A stretch of DNA of 64,000 nt from Pseudomonas sp. efr-133-TYG-5 (GCF_030209175.1 NZ_JARVSM010000002.1:1-64000); one strand, 5' to 3'. Positions 29,425 to 41,090 are shown, numbered from the stretch's first letter. Made by a program: numbers and translations. Notes: generated by a model from the sequence alone, not told the origin.

Positions 29425-30225
29425 ATGCCAGCCATCACCCTGACCACGCTCCAGAGCCTCAAGCAGAAAGGTGAAAAGATCACCATGCTGACCTGCTATG
29501 ACGCGACCTTCGCCCACGCCTGCAACGAGGCGGGTGTCGAAGTGCTGCTGGTGGGCGACTCCCTCGGCATGGTCCTGCAAGGTCACGACAGCACCCTGCC
29601 GGTGACCACCGCAGAAATGGCCTACCACGTTGCCAGCGTCAAACGTGGCAACAGCGATGCCCTGATCCTTGCCGACCTGCCCTTCATGGCCAACGCCACC
29701 CTCGAACAGACCCTGAGCAACAGCGCCATGCTGATGCAGGCCGGCGCGCACATGGTCAAGGTCGAAGGTGCGCTGTGGCTGGCGGAGTCGATCCGCCTGC
29801 TGGCCGAACGGGGTGTACCGGTGTGCGCGCACATGGGCCTGACCCCGCAGGCGGTGAACATTCTTGGCGGCTATAAAGTGCAGGGCCGCAACGAGAACCA
29901 GGCGCGGCAGATGCGTGCCGATGCGATCTCGCTGGAACAGGCTGGCGCGGCGATGCTGCTGCTCGAATGCGTACCGAGCGAACTGGCCGCCGAAATCAGC
30001 CAGGCGGTGAAGATTCCGGTCATCGGCATCGGTGCCGGCGCCGAAACCGACGGTCAGGTCCTGGTCCTGCACGACATGCTCGGCCTGTCGATCACCGGTC
30101 GCGTACCGAAGTTCGTGAAGAACTTCATGCTCGGCCAGGACAGCGTCCAGTCCGCACTGCAGGCTTATGTCAACGAAGTCAAAGCCGTCACTTTCCCTGG
30201 GATCGAACACGGATTCTCTGCATGA
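29425..30225 (+). CDS. panB: 3-methyl-2-oxobutanoate hydroxymethyltransferase
   Basis: First committed step to pantothenate: hydroxymethylates ketoisovalerate to ketopantoate using methylene-tetrahydrofolate. It is 266 residues, a TIM barrel of normal length. Seen are the metal- and substrate-binding [13 protein letters not shown] near 44-56 and the [12 protein letters not shown] segment near 132-143, with catalytic Glu in LLECVPSE near 180. It ends in an ATGA overlap with panC. The substrate comes from the branched-chain pathway (ilv genes at the window start), so the two loci are linked metabolically. Confidence 0.96.
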   Translation: MPAITLTTLQSLKQKGEKITMLTCYDATFAHACNEAGVEVLLVGDSLGMVLQGHDSTLPVTTAEMAYHVASVKRGNSDALILADLPFMANATLEQTLSNSAMLMQAGAHMVKVEGALWLAESIRLLAERGVPVCAHMGLTPQAVNILGGYKVQGRNENQARQMRADAISLEQAGAAMLLLECVPSELAAEISQAVKIPVIGIGAGAETDGQVLVLHDMLGLSITGRVPKFVKNFMLGQDSVQSALQAYVNEVKAVTFPGIEHGFSA

Positions 30226-31082
30226 ACACCGTCAAAACCGTACGTGAACTGCGCGCCGCCGTCGCCCGCGCGCGCAGCGAAGGCAAGCGCATCGGCTTCG
30301 TGCCGACCATGGGCAACCTGCACAGCGGCCACATCGCGCTGATCACCAAGGCCACCCAGCGCGTGGACTTCGTGGTGGCGAGCATCTTCGTCAACCCGCT
30401 GCAATTCGGCGCCGGCGAAGACCTCGACAAGTACCCGCGCACCCTCGCCGCCGATCAGGAAAAACTGCTGGAAGCCGGGTGCTCCCTGCTGTTCGCCCCG
30501 ACCGTCGAAGAGATGTACCCCGATGGCATGGCCGGGCAGACCCGAGTCAGCGTGCCGCATCTGTCTGAAGGCCTGTGCGGCGCCAGCCGTCCGGGGCACT
30601 TCGAAGGCGTGGCGACGGTGGTCAGCAAACTGTTCAACATGGTCCAGCCGGACCTGGCGATCTTCGGTCAGAAGGACTTCCAGCAACTGGCGGTCATCCG
30701 CGCACTGGTCCATGACTTGAACATGCCCATCCAGATCATCGGCGAGCCCACCGTCCGTGCCGCCGATGGCTTGGCGCTGTCGTCGCGCAATGGCTTCCTC
30801 AGCGAAGAACAACGCGCCGTGGCCCCGGTGGTCTACCGCACCCTGAGCACGATTGCCGAGTCGATCAAACAGGGCGAGCGCGACTTCCCGGCCCTGATCC
30901 GCGCCCAGCTGCAACAGCTGGAGGCGGCGGGCCTGCGCCCGGACTACCTGGAGATCCGCCACGCCCTGACCTTGCGTCCGGCGGCAGCGGACGATCGCGA
31001 CCTGGTGATTCTGGTAGCGGCGTTCCTTGGCACCACACGGTTGATAGACAACCTGCACCTGAACCTCGATCACCCGGACTGA
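30222..31082 (+). CDS. panC: Pantothenate synthetase
   Basis: Joins pantoate and beta-alanine with ATP to give pantothenate. It is 286 residues from ATG 30222, which overlaps the panB stop (ATGA); longer in-frame starts lie inside panB. The HIGH-like motif [13 protein letters not shown] (28-40), [12 protein letters not shown] (about 147-158) and the SSRNGFLS motif near 187-194 are intact. An intrinsic terminator follows. panD, which supplies beta-alanine and follows panC in P. aeruginosa, is not here. Confidence 0.96.
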   Translation: MNTVKTVRELRAAVARARSEGKRIGFVPTMGNLHSGHIALITKATQRVDFVVASIFVNPLQFGAGEDLDKYPRTLAADQEKLLEAGCSLLFAPTVEEMYPDGMAGQTRVSVPHLSEGLCGASRPGHFEGVATVVSKLFNMVQPDLAIFGQKDFQQLAVIRALVHDLNMPIQIIGEPTVRAADGLALSSRNGFLSEEQRAVAPVVYRTLSTIAESIKQGERDFPALIRAQLQQLEAAGLRPDYLEIRHALTLRPAAADDRDLVILVAAFLGTTRLIDNLHLNLDHPD

Positions 31083-31095
31083 CCCGCAAAAACAG

Positions 31096-31138
31096 AAGAT
31101 CGTCGCCGACCCATTGGCGTGGCCGGCGGCGATCTTTT
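31096..31138 (+). terminator. Intrinsic terminator of panBC
   Basis: AGATCGTCGCCG (31097-31108) pairs with CGGCGGCGATCT (31124-31135) with one G-U pair, followed by TTTT. Confidence 0.8.
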
Positions 31139-31423
31139 GCGTTGTAACGCCTGAAAAAGCCTTTGTGCACAGCTGCGGCCGTTCGACTGCGGCCCCTCCA
31201 GTATCCCGCGCCCCTTCCGTTTGTCGGCCCGTTGCCATTCTAGATGTTAAAAAAGTACAGGTAACAGGTCAGAAGAAGCCAAGACAGATCGCAGCGCGAG
31301 GTTTACTGTATTGGCCCTGCGCCCCGCTAATCGTGTCGACGCAGCTGCCCCCTCGCCCAAACATGGCGGGGAGGTCTTTCAAGTGTTCAAAAGGCCGTTC
31401 AAGTAAAAAGGAAAACCGCAGCG
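31139..31423. other. Intergenic region between panC terminator and pgi
   Basis: No panD-like frame on either strand and no repeat. It must contain the pgi promoter, but no clear -35/-10 pair is visible. AAAAGGAAAAC just before pgi is the ribosome binding site. Confidence 0.5.
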
Positions 31424-33088
31424 ATGGCGTACTACCGCACTCCTCATGACGTTACCGCTCTGCCTGCCTGGCAAGCGTTGAAAGATCACCGCCAAGCCAT
31501 GCAGGATTTCAGCATGCGCGAAGCCTTCAACGCCGATCCGCAGCGCTTCAATCAGTTCACTCTCAGCAGCTGCGGACTGTTTCTCGATTATTCGAAGAAT
31601 TTGATCAACGCCGAGACCCGCAACCTGCTGGTGGGCCTGGCCAACGAAGTCGATCTGCAGGGCGCGATCAAGGCCCTGTTCGACGGCGAAATCGTCAACG
31701 CTTCCGAAGGCCGCCCGGCACTGCACACCGCGCTGCGTCGTCCGGTGGGCGACAAGCTGTCGGTCAACGGCGTCAACGTGATGCCGGAAGTGCACAAGGT
31801 GCTGAACCAGATCACCGATCTGGTCGGCCGCATCCACGACGGCCTGTGGCGCGGATACACCGAGAAGCCGATCACCGACGTGGTGAACATCGGCATCGGT
31901 GGCTCGTTCCTCGGCCCCGAGCTGGTCTCCGAAGCCCTGCTGTCCTACGCCCAGAAAGGCGTGCGCTGCCACTATCTGGCGAACATCGACGGCAGTGAGT
32001 TCCACGAGCTGACGCAGAAACTGCGCGCCGAAACCACGCTGTTCATCGTCTCCTCGAAATCCTTCAACACCCTCGAAACCCTGAAGAACGCCCAGGCCGC
32101 GCGCGCCTGGTACCTGGCTCAGGGCGGGTCGGAGGCCGAGCTGTACCGCCACTTCATCGCCGTGTCGAGCAACAACGCCGCGGCCGTGGCGTTCGGTATC
32201 CGTGAAGAAAACATCTTCCCGATGTGGGATTGGGTCGGCGGGCGTTACTCGCTGTGGTCGGCCATCGGCCTGCCGATTGCCCTGGCCATCGGCATGTCCA
32301 ACTTCAAGGAACTGCTGTCCGGTGCCTACACCATGGACCAGCACTTCCAGAGCGCGCCGTTCGAACAGAACATGCCGGTGCTGCTGGCCCTGCTCGGCGT
32401 GTGGTACGGCAACTTCTGGGGCGCGCAGAGCCACGCGATCCTGCCGTACGACCACTACCTGCGCAACATCACCAAACACTTGCAACAACTGGATATGGAA
32501 TCCAACGGCAAGAGCGTGCGCCAGGACGGTACTTCGGTATCGACCGACACCGGCCCGGTGATCTGGGGCGGCGTCGGCTGCAACGGGCAGCACGCCTACC
32601 ACCAGTTGCTGCACCAGGGCACCCAACTGATCCCGGCCGATTTCATCGTGCCGATCGTCAGCTTCAACCCGGTTTCCGATCACCATCAGTGGCTGTACGC
32701 CAACTGCCTGTCGCAGAGCCAGGCGCTGATGCTCGGCAAGACCCTGCAGGAAGCCGAAACCGAACTGCGCGACAAGGGCATGAGTGAAGAGCAGGTGCAC
32801 AAACTCGCGCCGCACAAGGTGATCCCGGGCAACCGTCCGAGCAACACCCTGGTGGTCGAGCGCATCAGTCCGCGGCGTCTCGGCGCCTTGGTGGCGATGT
32901 ATGAGCACAAAGTGTTCGTGCAGAGCGTGGTCTGGGGCATCAACGCCTTCGACCAGTGGGGCGTGGAGCTGGGCAAGGAGCTGGGCAAAGGCGTCTACAA
33001 CCGCCTGGTCGGCAGCGAGGAAAGCGCCGCTGAAGACGCGTCCACCCAGGGTCTGATCAACTACTTCCGTGGCCGTCACCGCGGCTGA
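31424..33088 (+). CDS. pgi: Glucose-6-phosphate isomerase
   Basis: Interconverts glucose 6-phosphate and fructose 6-phosphate. It is 554 residues, a standard bacterial GPI with two SIS domains. Signatures seen: [13 protein letters not shown] (about 150-162), [11 protein letters not shown] (about 208-218) and [13 protein letters not shown] (about 272-284). In Pseudomonas, which lacks phosphofructokinase, it works mostly in the gluconeogenic direction, feeding sugar phosphates to exopolysaccharide and the Entner-Doudoroff cycle. A REPIN follows the stop by 21 bases. Confidence 0.97.
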   Translation: MAYYRTPHDVTALPAWQALKDHRQAMQDFSMREAFNADPQRFNQFTLSSCGLFLDYSKNLINAETRNLLVGLANEVDLQGAIKALFDGEIVNASEGRPALHTALRRPVGDKLSVNGVNVMPEVHKVLNQITDLVGRIHDGLWRGYTEKPITDVVNIGIGGSFLGPELVSEALLSYAQKGVRCHYLANIDGSEFHELTQKLRAETTLFIVSSKSFNTLETLKNAQAARAWYLAQGGSEAELYRHFIAVSSNNAAAVAFGIREENIFPMWDWVGGRYSLWSAIGLPIALAIGMSNFKELLSGAYTMDQHFQSAPFEQNMPVLLALLGVWYGNFWGAQSHAILPYDHYLRNITKHLQQLDMESNGKSVRQDGTSVSTDTGPVIWGGVGCNGQHAYHQLLHQGTQLIPADFIVPIVSFNPVSDHHQWLYANCLSQSQALMLGKTLQEAETELRDKGMSEEQVHKLAPHKVIPGNRPSNTLVVERISPRRLGALVAMYEHKVFVQSVVWGINAFDQWGVELGKELGKGVYNRLVGSEESAAEDASTQGLINYFRGRHRG

Positions 33089-33109
33089 TTTGATCGCACG
33101 GCGGTAACC

Positions 33110-33201
33110 CTGTGGGAGCGAGCCTGCTCGTGATGGCGGTTATTCATTCAACATCAACGTTGACTGAAACTCCGCCATCGCGAGCAAGCTCGCTCCCACA
33201 G
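33110..33201. repeat. REPIN (inverted REP doublet)
   Basis: CTGTGGGAGCGAGCCTGCTC with GTGATGGCGG (33110-33139) is inverted at 33172-33201 with two mismatches. It has the same GTGGGAGCGAGC family head as the copy near 20.7 kb. Confidence 0.9.
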
Positions 33202-33280
33202 TTGTTTTGCGCGTGACTTGAACCTGTTGACCTCTCGGCGCATCTTTATCCTTGTCGCACAACAAGAATAAGGAACCGTC

Positions 33281-35218
<1,938 letters not shown>

Positions 35219-35381
35219 GGCAGCGGCAGGCTGACTGATTGCGCCCACACGCTGGTTTCACCGTCACCCGGGATGCTGCGCGTCCCGGTGTACGGTGGCG
35301 CAGTGCGCCAATGGCAATCCCGCGGTGCCCTGGCAAACTGCTAAACTCCCGCGCCCCAATTCCCTTCAGCAAGGCGCCCGC

Positions 35382-36398
35382 ATGTCTTCCTTGAACCAGG
35401 CGCTGCGCGCCGCCCTCGACCAACGTCAGGCTCTGCTCGCCGAGCTGCACCGCCAGGGCACCGATTGCTATCGCCTGTTCCACGGCAGCCAGGAAGGCGC
35501 CGGCGGCCTGACCGTCGACCGTTACGGCCCGCAACTGTTGGTGCAGAGTTTCCACCAGACGCTGGAGCGCGACGCCCTGCTGCAGCTCCACGAGACGGTC
35601 AATCAGACCCTCGGTTTCGACTCGCTGCTGGTCTACAACGATCGCTCCCGTGGCAACTCGCGCATCGACCGCGAAGATCACGTCTACCGCGCCGAGGATG
35701 CCGCGCTGGCCGATCTGGTCGGGCATGAGTGGGGCCTGAACTATCGCGTGCGCGGGCGCCATGCCGGGCAGGATCCGCTGTTGTTCCTCGACCTGCGCAA
35801 CACCCGCGGCTGGGTCAAGGATCACGCCAAGGGCAAAAGCGTGCTCAACCTCTTTGCCTACACCTGTGGTGTCGGTCTGAGTGCCGCCGCCGGTGGTGCG
35901 CGCGAGGTGTGCAATCTGGACTTCGCCGAAGGCAACCTGGCGGTCGGCCGCGAAAACGGTCGGCTCAACCCGCAGTTGCCCGAAATGCAATTCATCCAGT
36001 CCGATTATTTCCCGGCAATCCGCCAACTCGCCGGCCTGCCGATCAGCCAGCGCCGCGGGCAGAAACTGCCGAGCTATCAGCGCCTCGAACAGCGTCAGTA
36101 CGATCTCGTGCTGCTCGACCCGCCGGCCTGGGCCAAAAGCGCGTTCGGCACCGTCGACCTGCTGCGCGACTACCAGAGCCTGCTCAAACCGGCGCTGCTG
36201 ACTACCGCCGACAACGGCGTGCTGATCTGCTGCAACAACCTGGCGAAGGTCAGCATGGATGACTGGCGCGAACAGGTGCTGCGTTGCGCCGAGAAGGCCG
36301 GACGTCCGGTGCGCGAGTGGAGCGTGATGACCCCGGGCGCGGATTTCCCGTCGCAGGACCGGCAACCGCCGCTGAAGACTCTGATCCTGCAGCTCTGA
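35382..36398 (+). CDS. Class I SAM-dependent methyltransferase, RlmI/RlmK-like
   Basis: A 338-residue methyltransferase from ATG 35382 (the longer frame lacks the family N terminus). An N-terminal module (CYRLFHGSQEGAGGLTVDRY) is followed by a Rossmann domain with SAM motif VLNLFAYTCGVGLSAAAGGA (about 152-171) and the catalytic-type LLDPPAWAKS near 246-255. It resembles 23S rRNA methyltransferases RlmI and the RlmK half of RlmL but lacks a clear PUA domain. The modified base is not known. It stands alone between acsA and the DUF748 gene. Confidence 0.82.
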   Translation: MSSLNQALRAALDQRQALLAELHRQGTDCYRLFHGSQEGAGGLTVDRYGPQLLVQSFHQTLERDALLQLHETVNQTLGFDSLLVYNDRSRGNSRIDREDHVYRAEDAALADLVGHEWGLNYRVRGRHAGQDPLLFLDLRNTRGWVKDHAKGKSVLNLFAYTCGVGLSAAAGGAREVCNLDFAEGNLAVGRENGRLNPQLPEMQFIQSDYFPAIRQLAGLPISQRRGQKLPSYQRLEQRQYDLVLLDPPAWAKSAFGTVDLLRDYQSLLKPALLTTADNGVLICCNNLAKVSMDDWREQVLRCAEKAGRPVREWSVMTPGADFPSQDRQPPLKTLILQL

Positions 36399-36524
36399 AC
36401 GGCGCCGGCCCAGGACGGCCGCGGCAGTCCGCGCGGTCCTGACGACTTTCAGACAATTCCTATAAAGCGAGGGGACTTCGGAACCGCAATCGCGTGCCAT
36501 ACTCCAAGGCACTCCGATTCAGAG

Positions 36525-39476
36525 ATGACGCCGCACATGCCCAAAGGATTGATTCGCGCGATTGGCGCCTTGTTGACCTCTCTGGCTCTCTACAGCCTGC
36601 TGGGGTTTCTGATTTTGCCGGGCATTGCGCTGCGCGTGGCCAACCAGCAACTGGCCAACTACGCCACCGTGCCCGCGCATATCCAGCGCATCGAACTCAA
36701 TCCGTTCAGTCTCGAGCTGACCCTCTGGGGCCTGGTGATCGGCGAGCCGGGCAAGGAACAGCTGGGCTTCGAACGCCTGTACGCCAACCTGCAACTCGAC
36801 AGCCTGTGGACCAAGGCCCTGCACCTGTCCGATATCGAGCTGGAAAAATCCCGCACCGAAATTCTCTTCGCCAAGGACGGCACGCTCAATCTGCTCGGCC
36901 TGTTCAAGCTGCCGGCCAGCGAGCCGACCCCGGCCGACCCGAATGCCAAGCCGTTCCCGCTGCGCATCGACCGTATCCAGCTGGCCGGCGGCACCCTGCA
37001 TTTCCAGGACGCACGGCCGAGCGAGCCGATCGAATTCCTCTACGACAAACTCGACTTCGAACTGAAAAACCTCAGCACCCTGCCCGAAGACAGCGCCGAC
37101 ATGACCCTGGTCGCCGCCGGCCCGGCCGGCGGGCAGATCGACTGGAAAGGCAACTTCAGCCTGATCCCGATCACTTCCGAAGGCACATTGAAAGTCACCG
37201 ACGGCAAGATGAAATCGTTCTGGCCGTACGTGCGTGATGCGCTGCCGCTGGTCCTCGAAGACGGTGTGCTCAACCTCAGTACCGACTACAAGCTGAACCT
37301 GTCGAAAGAAACCGAACTGCAGTTGAACAACGTGGCGGTGAGCATTGCGCCCTTCGCGATCAAGGCGCCGGACGGACGCCCGTTGGCAAAACTCGAGCGT
37401 CTGGATGTCAGCGAAACCTCGGTGGACCTGGCCAAGCAGCAAGTGCTGGTCGGCAAGATCCGCAGCCAGAAACTGGAAACCTGGGCCGCGCTCGAGGCCG
37501 ACGGGCAACTGGACTGGCAGAAACTGTTCGCCAGCCAACCATCGAAACCGGCGGCCAAGGCGGCGGCGGAGCCGAAATCCACCCCGGCCGCCGCCGACTC
37601 GCCGAAAGCCGAGCCGACCGCGCCGAGCAAGCCCTGGCAAGTGCTGCTCAAGGACGTGCAACTGCGTGACTATAAAGTGCACCTCGCCGACCGCTCGGCC
37701 AAGCCGGAAGTGGCACTGGATATCACGCCGCTGAACGTCGACCTGCAGGATTTCGACAGCCTCAACGGCTCCCCCTTCAAGGTCAGGCTCGATGGCGGCC
37801 TGGGCAAGCAAGGCAAGATCAGCGCCGACGGCGTGGTCAACCTGGCCCCGGTCACCGCCCAGCTCAACGTGAAGACCCAGGACATCGACCTGCGCGTCGC
37901 CCAGTCGTACATCAACCCGTTCATTCGCCTGGAACTGCGCAGCGGCATGCTCGGCAGTGACCTCAAGGTCAATCTCAAGAGCACCGAGCCCCTGGCGCTG
38001 AGCGTCACCGGGCGCGCGCAGGTCGATCAGCTGCACACCCTCGACACCCTGAAAACCCGCGACTTCCTCAAGTGGCAGCAAGTGGTGGTCGAAGGCTTGA
38101 ATTATCAACATGGCGACAGCCTGTCGATCGACCGGGTCAACCTGTTCCAGCCCTATGCGCGCTTCATGATCAACGATGACCGCACCACCAACATCGATGA
38201 CCTGCTGATCCCGCAGCCAGCGGATTCGCCAGCCAAACCGGCGGCGGCCAAACCCGCCGGCAATCAGAAGCCATTGGGCATTCACATTGGCGGGATCGCC
38301 ATCAACGACGGCTCGGCCAACTTCGCCGACTTCAGCCTGACACCGAACTTCGCCACGGCGATCCAGCAGCTCAACGGCCAGATCGGCACCATCGACAGCC
38401 GCCAGGCGAAACCGGCCAGCGTCGACATCAAGGGCAAGGTCGACCGCTATGCGCCCGTGACCATCAAGGGCGCGGTCAACCCGTTCGACCCGATGGCCAG
38501 TCTCGACATCGCCACCAGTTTCAAACGCGTCGAACTGACCACGCTGACGCCCTACTCCGGCAAGTTCGCCGGTTACCGCATCCGCAAGGGCCGGCTCAAT
38601 CTCGACCTGCATTACCTGATCACCAAAGGCCAGCTCAAGGCCGAAAACAAAGTGGTGGTGGAGCAGTTGCAACTGGGCGAGAAAGTCGACAGCCCGGATG
38701 CCGTGAGCCTGCCGCTGAAACTGGCGATTGCCTTGCTCAAGGACGTCGACGGCAAGATTTCCATCGAGCTGCCGGTGACCGGCGACCTGAACAACCCGCA
38801 GTTCAGTGTCATGCCGATTGTCTGGCAGACCCTGCGCAATCTCATCGTCAAGGCTGCTGCGGCGCCGTTCAAACTGATCGGTGGACTGGTCAGCGGCGGC
38901 GGTTCCGAAGACCTCGGCACCGTATCGTTCGCACCCGGATCCAGTGAGCTGAACAAGGACGCCGAAGCGGCGCTGGTGAAACTGTCCCAGGCGCTGAAGG
39001 AACGTCCGGCCCTGCGCCTGGAAATCGAAGGCACCGCCGCACAAAGCAGCGACGGCCCGCTGCTCGCCGAGCAGCGCCTGGAGCGCGAATACCAGTACAA
39101 CTACTACAAGATGCTCCAGCGTCGCGGCGACAAGGTGCCGGCGCAGGCCTCGCTGATCCAGGTGCCGGACGCGGAAAAAGGCCCGCTGCTGGAAGGTATC
39201 TACCGCACACGTCTGAAAACCCAGCCGCCGGCCGAATGGAAGGATCTGGGCAAGGAAGAACGCACCGCGAAAATGCGCGCCGACGTGATCAAGTTCTGGA
39301 GCTCCAGCGACGTGCTGCTGCGCCAGCTCGGCCAGGATCGCGCCAGCAGCATCAAGGATTACCTGGTGGACAAAGGGCAACTGGCGGATGATCGCGTGTA
39401 CTTCATCGACGCCAATCTGGGCGAGGCCGAAAGCGATGGCCGCGTGGTGACCCAAATGCATCTGGATGCCGAATGA
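36525..39476 (+). CDS. Large AsmA-like DUF748 protein with OmpA-like C-terminal segment
   Basis: A 983-residue envelope protein. After one N-terminal membrane helix (about 12-32) comes a very long beta-rich region of DUF748/AsmA type, with Ala/Pro-rich linkers near 345-370 and 565-585. AsmA-like proteins are thought to form grooves that move phospholipids between membranes. Near 800-860 the sequence VSFAPGSSELNKDAEAAL, then LEIEGTA resembles the start of an OmpA-like peptidoglycan-binding domain, without the usual conserved end. Start 36525 is uncertain; ATG 36537 is also possible. The DUF2845 gene overlaps its stop. Confidence 0.8.
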   Translation: MTPHMPKGLIRAIGALLTSLALYSLLGFLILPGIALRVANQQLANYATVPAHIQRIELNPFSLELTLWGLVIGEPGKEQLGFERLYANLQLDSLWTKALHLSDIELEKSRTEILFAKDGTLNLLGLFKLPASEPTPADPNAKPFPLRIDRIQLAGGTLHFQDARPSEPIEFLYDKLDFELKNLSTLPEDSADMTLVAAGPAGGQIDWKGNFSLIPITSEGTLKVTDGKMKSFWPYVRDALPLVLEDGVLNLSTDYKLNLSKETELQLNNVAVSIAPFAIKAPDGRPLAKLERLDVSETSVDLAKQQVLVGKIRSQKLETWAALEADGQLDWQKLFASQPSKPAAKAAAEPKSTPAAADSPKAEPTAPSKPWQVLLKDVQLRDYKVHLADRSAKPEVALDITPLNVDLQDFDSLNGSPFKVRLDGGLGKQGKISADGVVNLAPVTAQLNVKTQDIDLRVAQSYINPFIRLELRSGMLGSDLKVNLKSTEPLALSVTGRAQVDQLHTLDTLKTRDFLKWQQVVVEGLNYQHGDSLSIDRVNLFQPYARFMINDDRTTNIDDLLIPQPADSPAKPAAAKPAGNQKPLGIHIGGIAINDGSANFADFSLTPNFATAIQQLNGQIGTIDSRQAKPASVDIKGKVDRYAPVTIKGAVNPFDPMASLDIATSFKRVELTTLTPYSGKFAGYRIRKGRLNLDLHYLITKGQLKAENKVVVEQLQLGEKVDSPDAVSLPLKLAIALLKDVDGKISIELPVTGDLNNPQFSVMPIVWQTLRNLIVKAAAAPFKLIGGLVSGGGSEDLGTVSFAPGSSELNKDAEAALVKLSQALKERPALRLEIEGTAAQSSDGPLLAEQRLEREYQYNYYKMLQRRGDKVPAQASLIQVPDAEKGPLLEGIYRTRLKTQPPAEWKDLGKEERTAKMRADVIKFWSSSDVLLRQLGQDRASSIKDYLVDKGQLADDRVYFIDANLGEAESDGRVVTQMHLDAE

Positions 39477-39772
39477 TGGCCGGTAAATGGCTGGCCGTCG
39501 CGGCCCTGCTGATGGTCGCCGGTCAGGCCTCGGCGTCCGACACCCTGCGCTGCGGCAGCCAACTGGTGAGCCTGGGCGACCGTGCCAGCGAAGTGCTGCA
39601 GAAGTGCGGGGAGCCGGTCAGTCGCGATGCTCTCGGTTACAAGCGCAGTGCCAATCGCCGCGAAGAATTCCAGGTCGAGGAATGGACCTACGGCCCGAGC
39701 AACGGCATGTACCAATACCTGCGTTTCGAGGGCAATCGCCTGCGAGAGATCAACAGCAAGCGCGGCAACTGA
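39473..39772 (+). CDS. DUF2845 domain-containing exported protein
   Basis: A 99-residue protein with a signal peptide (cleavage near ASA-SD, 21-22) followed by the DUF2845 core: two cysteines (C26, C44) in LRCGSQLVSLGDRASEVLQK and CGEP that could form a disulfide, and the EEWTYGP segment. Function unknown; the fold resembles small beta-rich SmpA/BamE-like proteins, by inference only. Its ATG overlaps the DUF748 stop, so it is translationally coupled to it and may work with it in the periplasm. Confidence 0.82.
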   Translation: MMAGKWLAVAALLMVAGQASASDTLRCGSQLVSLGDRASEVLQKCGEPVSRDALGYKRSANRREEFQVEEWTYGPSNGMYQYLRFEGNRLREINSKRGN

Positions 39773-39873
39773 ACGATCAGAAAACTGACCGCCAGCGGCA
39801 GCGCTTACTCGGAACAAGTACTCCAGACCAGGAACTGCTGCCAGGCGGCGATTCATTCCTTTGCCCAAATAGA

Positions 39874-39903
39874 ACAGGCCCCGACACAAGTGCCGGGGCC
39901 TGT
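39874..39903. terminator. Hairpin between convergent DUF2845 and BON genes
   Basis: ACAGGCCCCG (39874-39883) pairs with CGGGGCCTGT (39894-39903). Only a weak T-rich tail (TTCTATTT) follows on the minus strand, so it most likely ends the BON transcript, possibly both. Confidence 0.6.
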
Positions 39904-40009
39904 AATGGCCACATCCGTATGGCCGTTCGCATGAACTCTAAAGTTGCGGCAGACGTATTGCTCGGCCCGTCTGTCGCGTCTTCTCCCGGTTCAGGCGAGA
40001 AGTCTTGCC

Positions 40010-40366
40010 TTACTCGGCTTTCAGGCCGTCAGCGGAGACCGCTTTGACGCCTTTGATTTTCTTGGTGATGTTTACCGCGGTGGTTTTCTGAGCCTCGGTC
40101 ACAGCGACGTCAGAGGACAGGGAAACCACACCTTTGTTGGTTTCGACTTTGATGTCGGTACCAGGAATGCCTTTTTCGGTTACCAGGTCGCTTTTGACTT
40201 TGGTAGTGATCCAGGTATCGGAAGTAGCTTCTTTAGCCTTGGTGACTTCACCGGCAGCCAGAGTCATTGGAGCCTGGGTAGCCTGAGTGGATTGTGCGAA
40301 AGCACCGGAAGCCATGGTCAGGGTCAGCGCGGTAGCAGCAGCGGCAGTGATAGCGAACTTCTTCAT
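40010..40366 (-). CDS. BON-domain periplasmic protein
   Basis: A 118-residue protein from ATG 40366 behind AGGAG. Signal peptide to about 25 (ASGAFAQ), then a single BON domain (DTWITTKVKSDLVTEK, GTDIKVETNKGVVSLSSDV, VKAVSADGLK). BON proteins such as OsmY and Kbp sit in the periplasm or bind membranes and are often stress-induced. This one has a single BON domain where OsmY has two. A well-formed sigma54 promoter lies 66-83 bases upstream, which is unusual for a stress protein. Confidence 0.88.
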   Translation of the reverse strand: MKKFAITAAAATALTLTMASGAFAQSTQATQAPMTLAAGEVTKAKEATSDTWITTKVKSDLVTEKGIPGTDIKVETNKGVVSLSSDVAVTEAQKTTAVNITKKIKGVKAVSADGLKAE

Positions 40367-40431
40367 ACGAGTAACTCCTGTTTTTTCTGGAAAGTCTGCT
40401 GCGTGTCTTGTCAGCAGGGTTACAGGACATA

Positions 40432-40449
40432 TTGCGAACGCTGTGCCAA
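40432..40449 (-). promoter_or_regulatory. Candidate sigma54 promoter of the BON gene
   Basis: On the minus strand TTGGCACAGCGTTCGCAA has GG and GC ten bases apart and a perfect TTGGCAC -24 element. Only one base of the TTGC -12 element deviates. The enhancer-binding protein is not obvious. Confidence 0.7.
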
Positions 40450-40615
40450 CTTTTGCCAAGACAATAAATCCTTATAAATCAATAAGTTACCCAAACAGGA
40501 AATTTTCGGAATCATGCAAATTGCATGACCCTCGAATAATCTACATGCAAGTTGCGGCTTTTCGGAAAGTTCCTAACCTGCTGAAATTATTCGAGCTTTT
40601 AAAAACCGCAAGACA

Positions 40616-40645
40616 TAAAAAAGCCCCGCAATGCGGGGCTTTTCC
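40616..40645 (-). terminator. Intrinsic terminator of pilA
   Basis: GCCCCGC (40623-40629) pairs with GCGGGGC (40633-40639). On the minus strand it is followed by a run of six or more T, 35 bases after the pilA stop. Confidence 0.88.
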
Positions 40646-40673
40646 TCAGGCGGCAGCGTGCAAGCGCTTACCG

Positions 40674-41090
40674 TCAGACACCTGGGCAACTGGTGGTTGT
40701 GTAATCCTTCGAGCCGGAGAATTTGCATGTCCAGCCGGTGGCGGCAGCGCGGGTCAGGGTAACGGTCTGGCTCAGCACCGGAGCGGGAGCGTTGAGCAAG
40801 GTACAGGTGATGGTGCCGCTGCCGTCGGCCACTTTCCCCGTCACTGCCAATGTGCAGTTCTGCGTTGCAGCGGTGCCGCCATTGACATTGGTGATGGTCG
40901 GATCGGCCGACCCGGCGTTGATCACGTCTTCGAAATTGACTTTGAGCGCAGAGGCTTCGGCAATCCCGGCGGTCACTTTGGCCCGCGCCTGATACTTGGA
41001 ATATTGCGGCAGGGCGATGGTCGCCAGAATGCCGATGATCGCCACGACGATCAGCAGCTCGATCAGAGTGAAACCTTTTTGGTTGTTCAT
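40674..41090 (-). CDS. pilA: Major type IV pilin PilA
   Basis: Type IVa pilin subunit, 138 residues from ATG 41090 behind GGAGAG. Short leader MNNQKG is cut by PilD before Phe7; the mature protein begins FTLIELLIVVAIIGILATIA with the conserved Glu5. Four cysteines (in QNCTL, ITCTL, WTCKF and TSCPG) include the C-terminal pair that forms the D-loop. The gene faces away from pilB with a sigma54 promoter and a palindrome between them, which fits PilS/PilR control (pilSR at 59.3-62.3 kb). Confidence 0.93.
   Translation of the reverse strand: MNNQKGFTLIELLIVVAIIGILATIALPQYSKYQARAKVTAGIAEASALKVNFEDVINAGSADPTITNVNGGTAATQNCTLAVTGKVADGSGTITCTLLNAPAPVLSQTVTLTRAAATGWTCKFSGSKDYTTTSCPGV

Noticed and set aside
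35259..35298. Imperfect GC-rich hairpin after acsA
   Set aside because: It has bulges on both arms and no T run, so I could not support it as a terminator.
36519..39461. A 980-codon minus-strand frame opposite the DUF748 gene
   Set aside because: Same mirror-frame effect; composition is rich in Gln, His, Val and Asp with no domain, and no ribosome binding site supports it.
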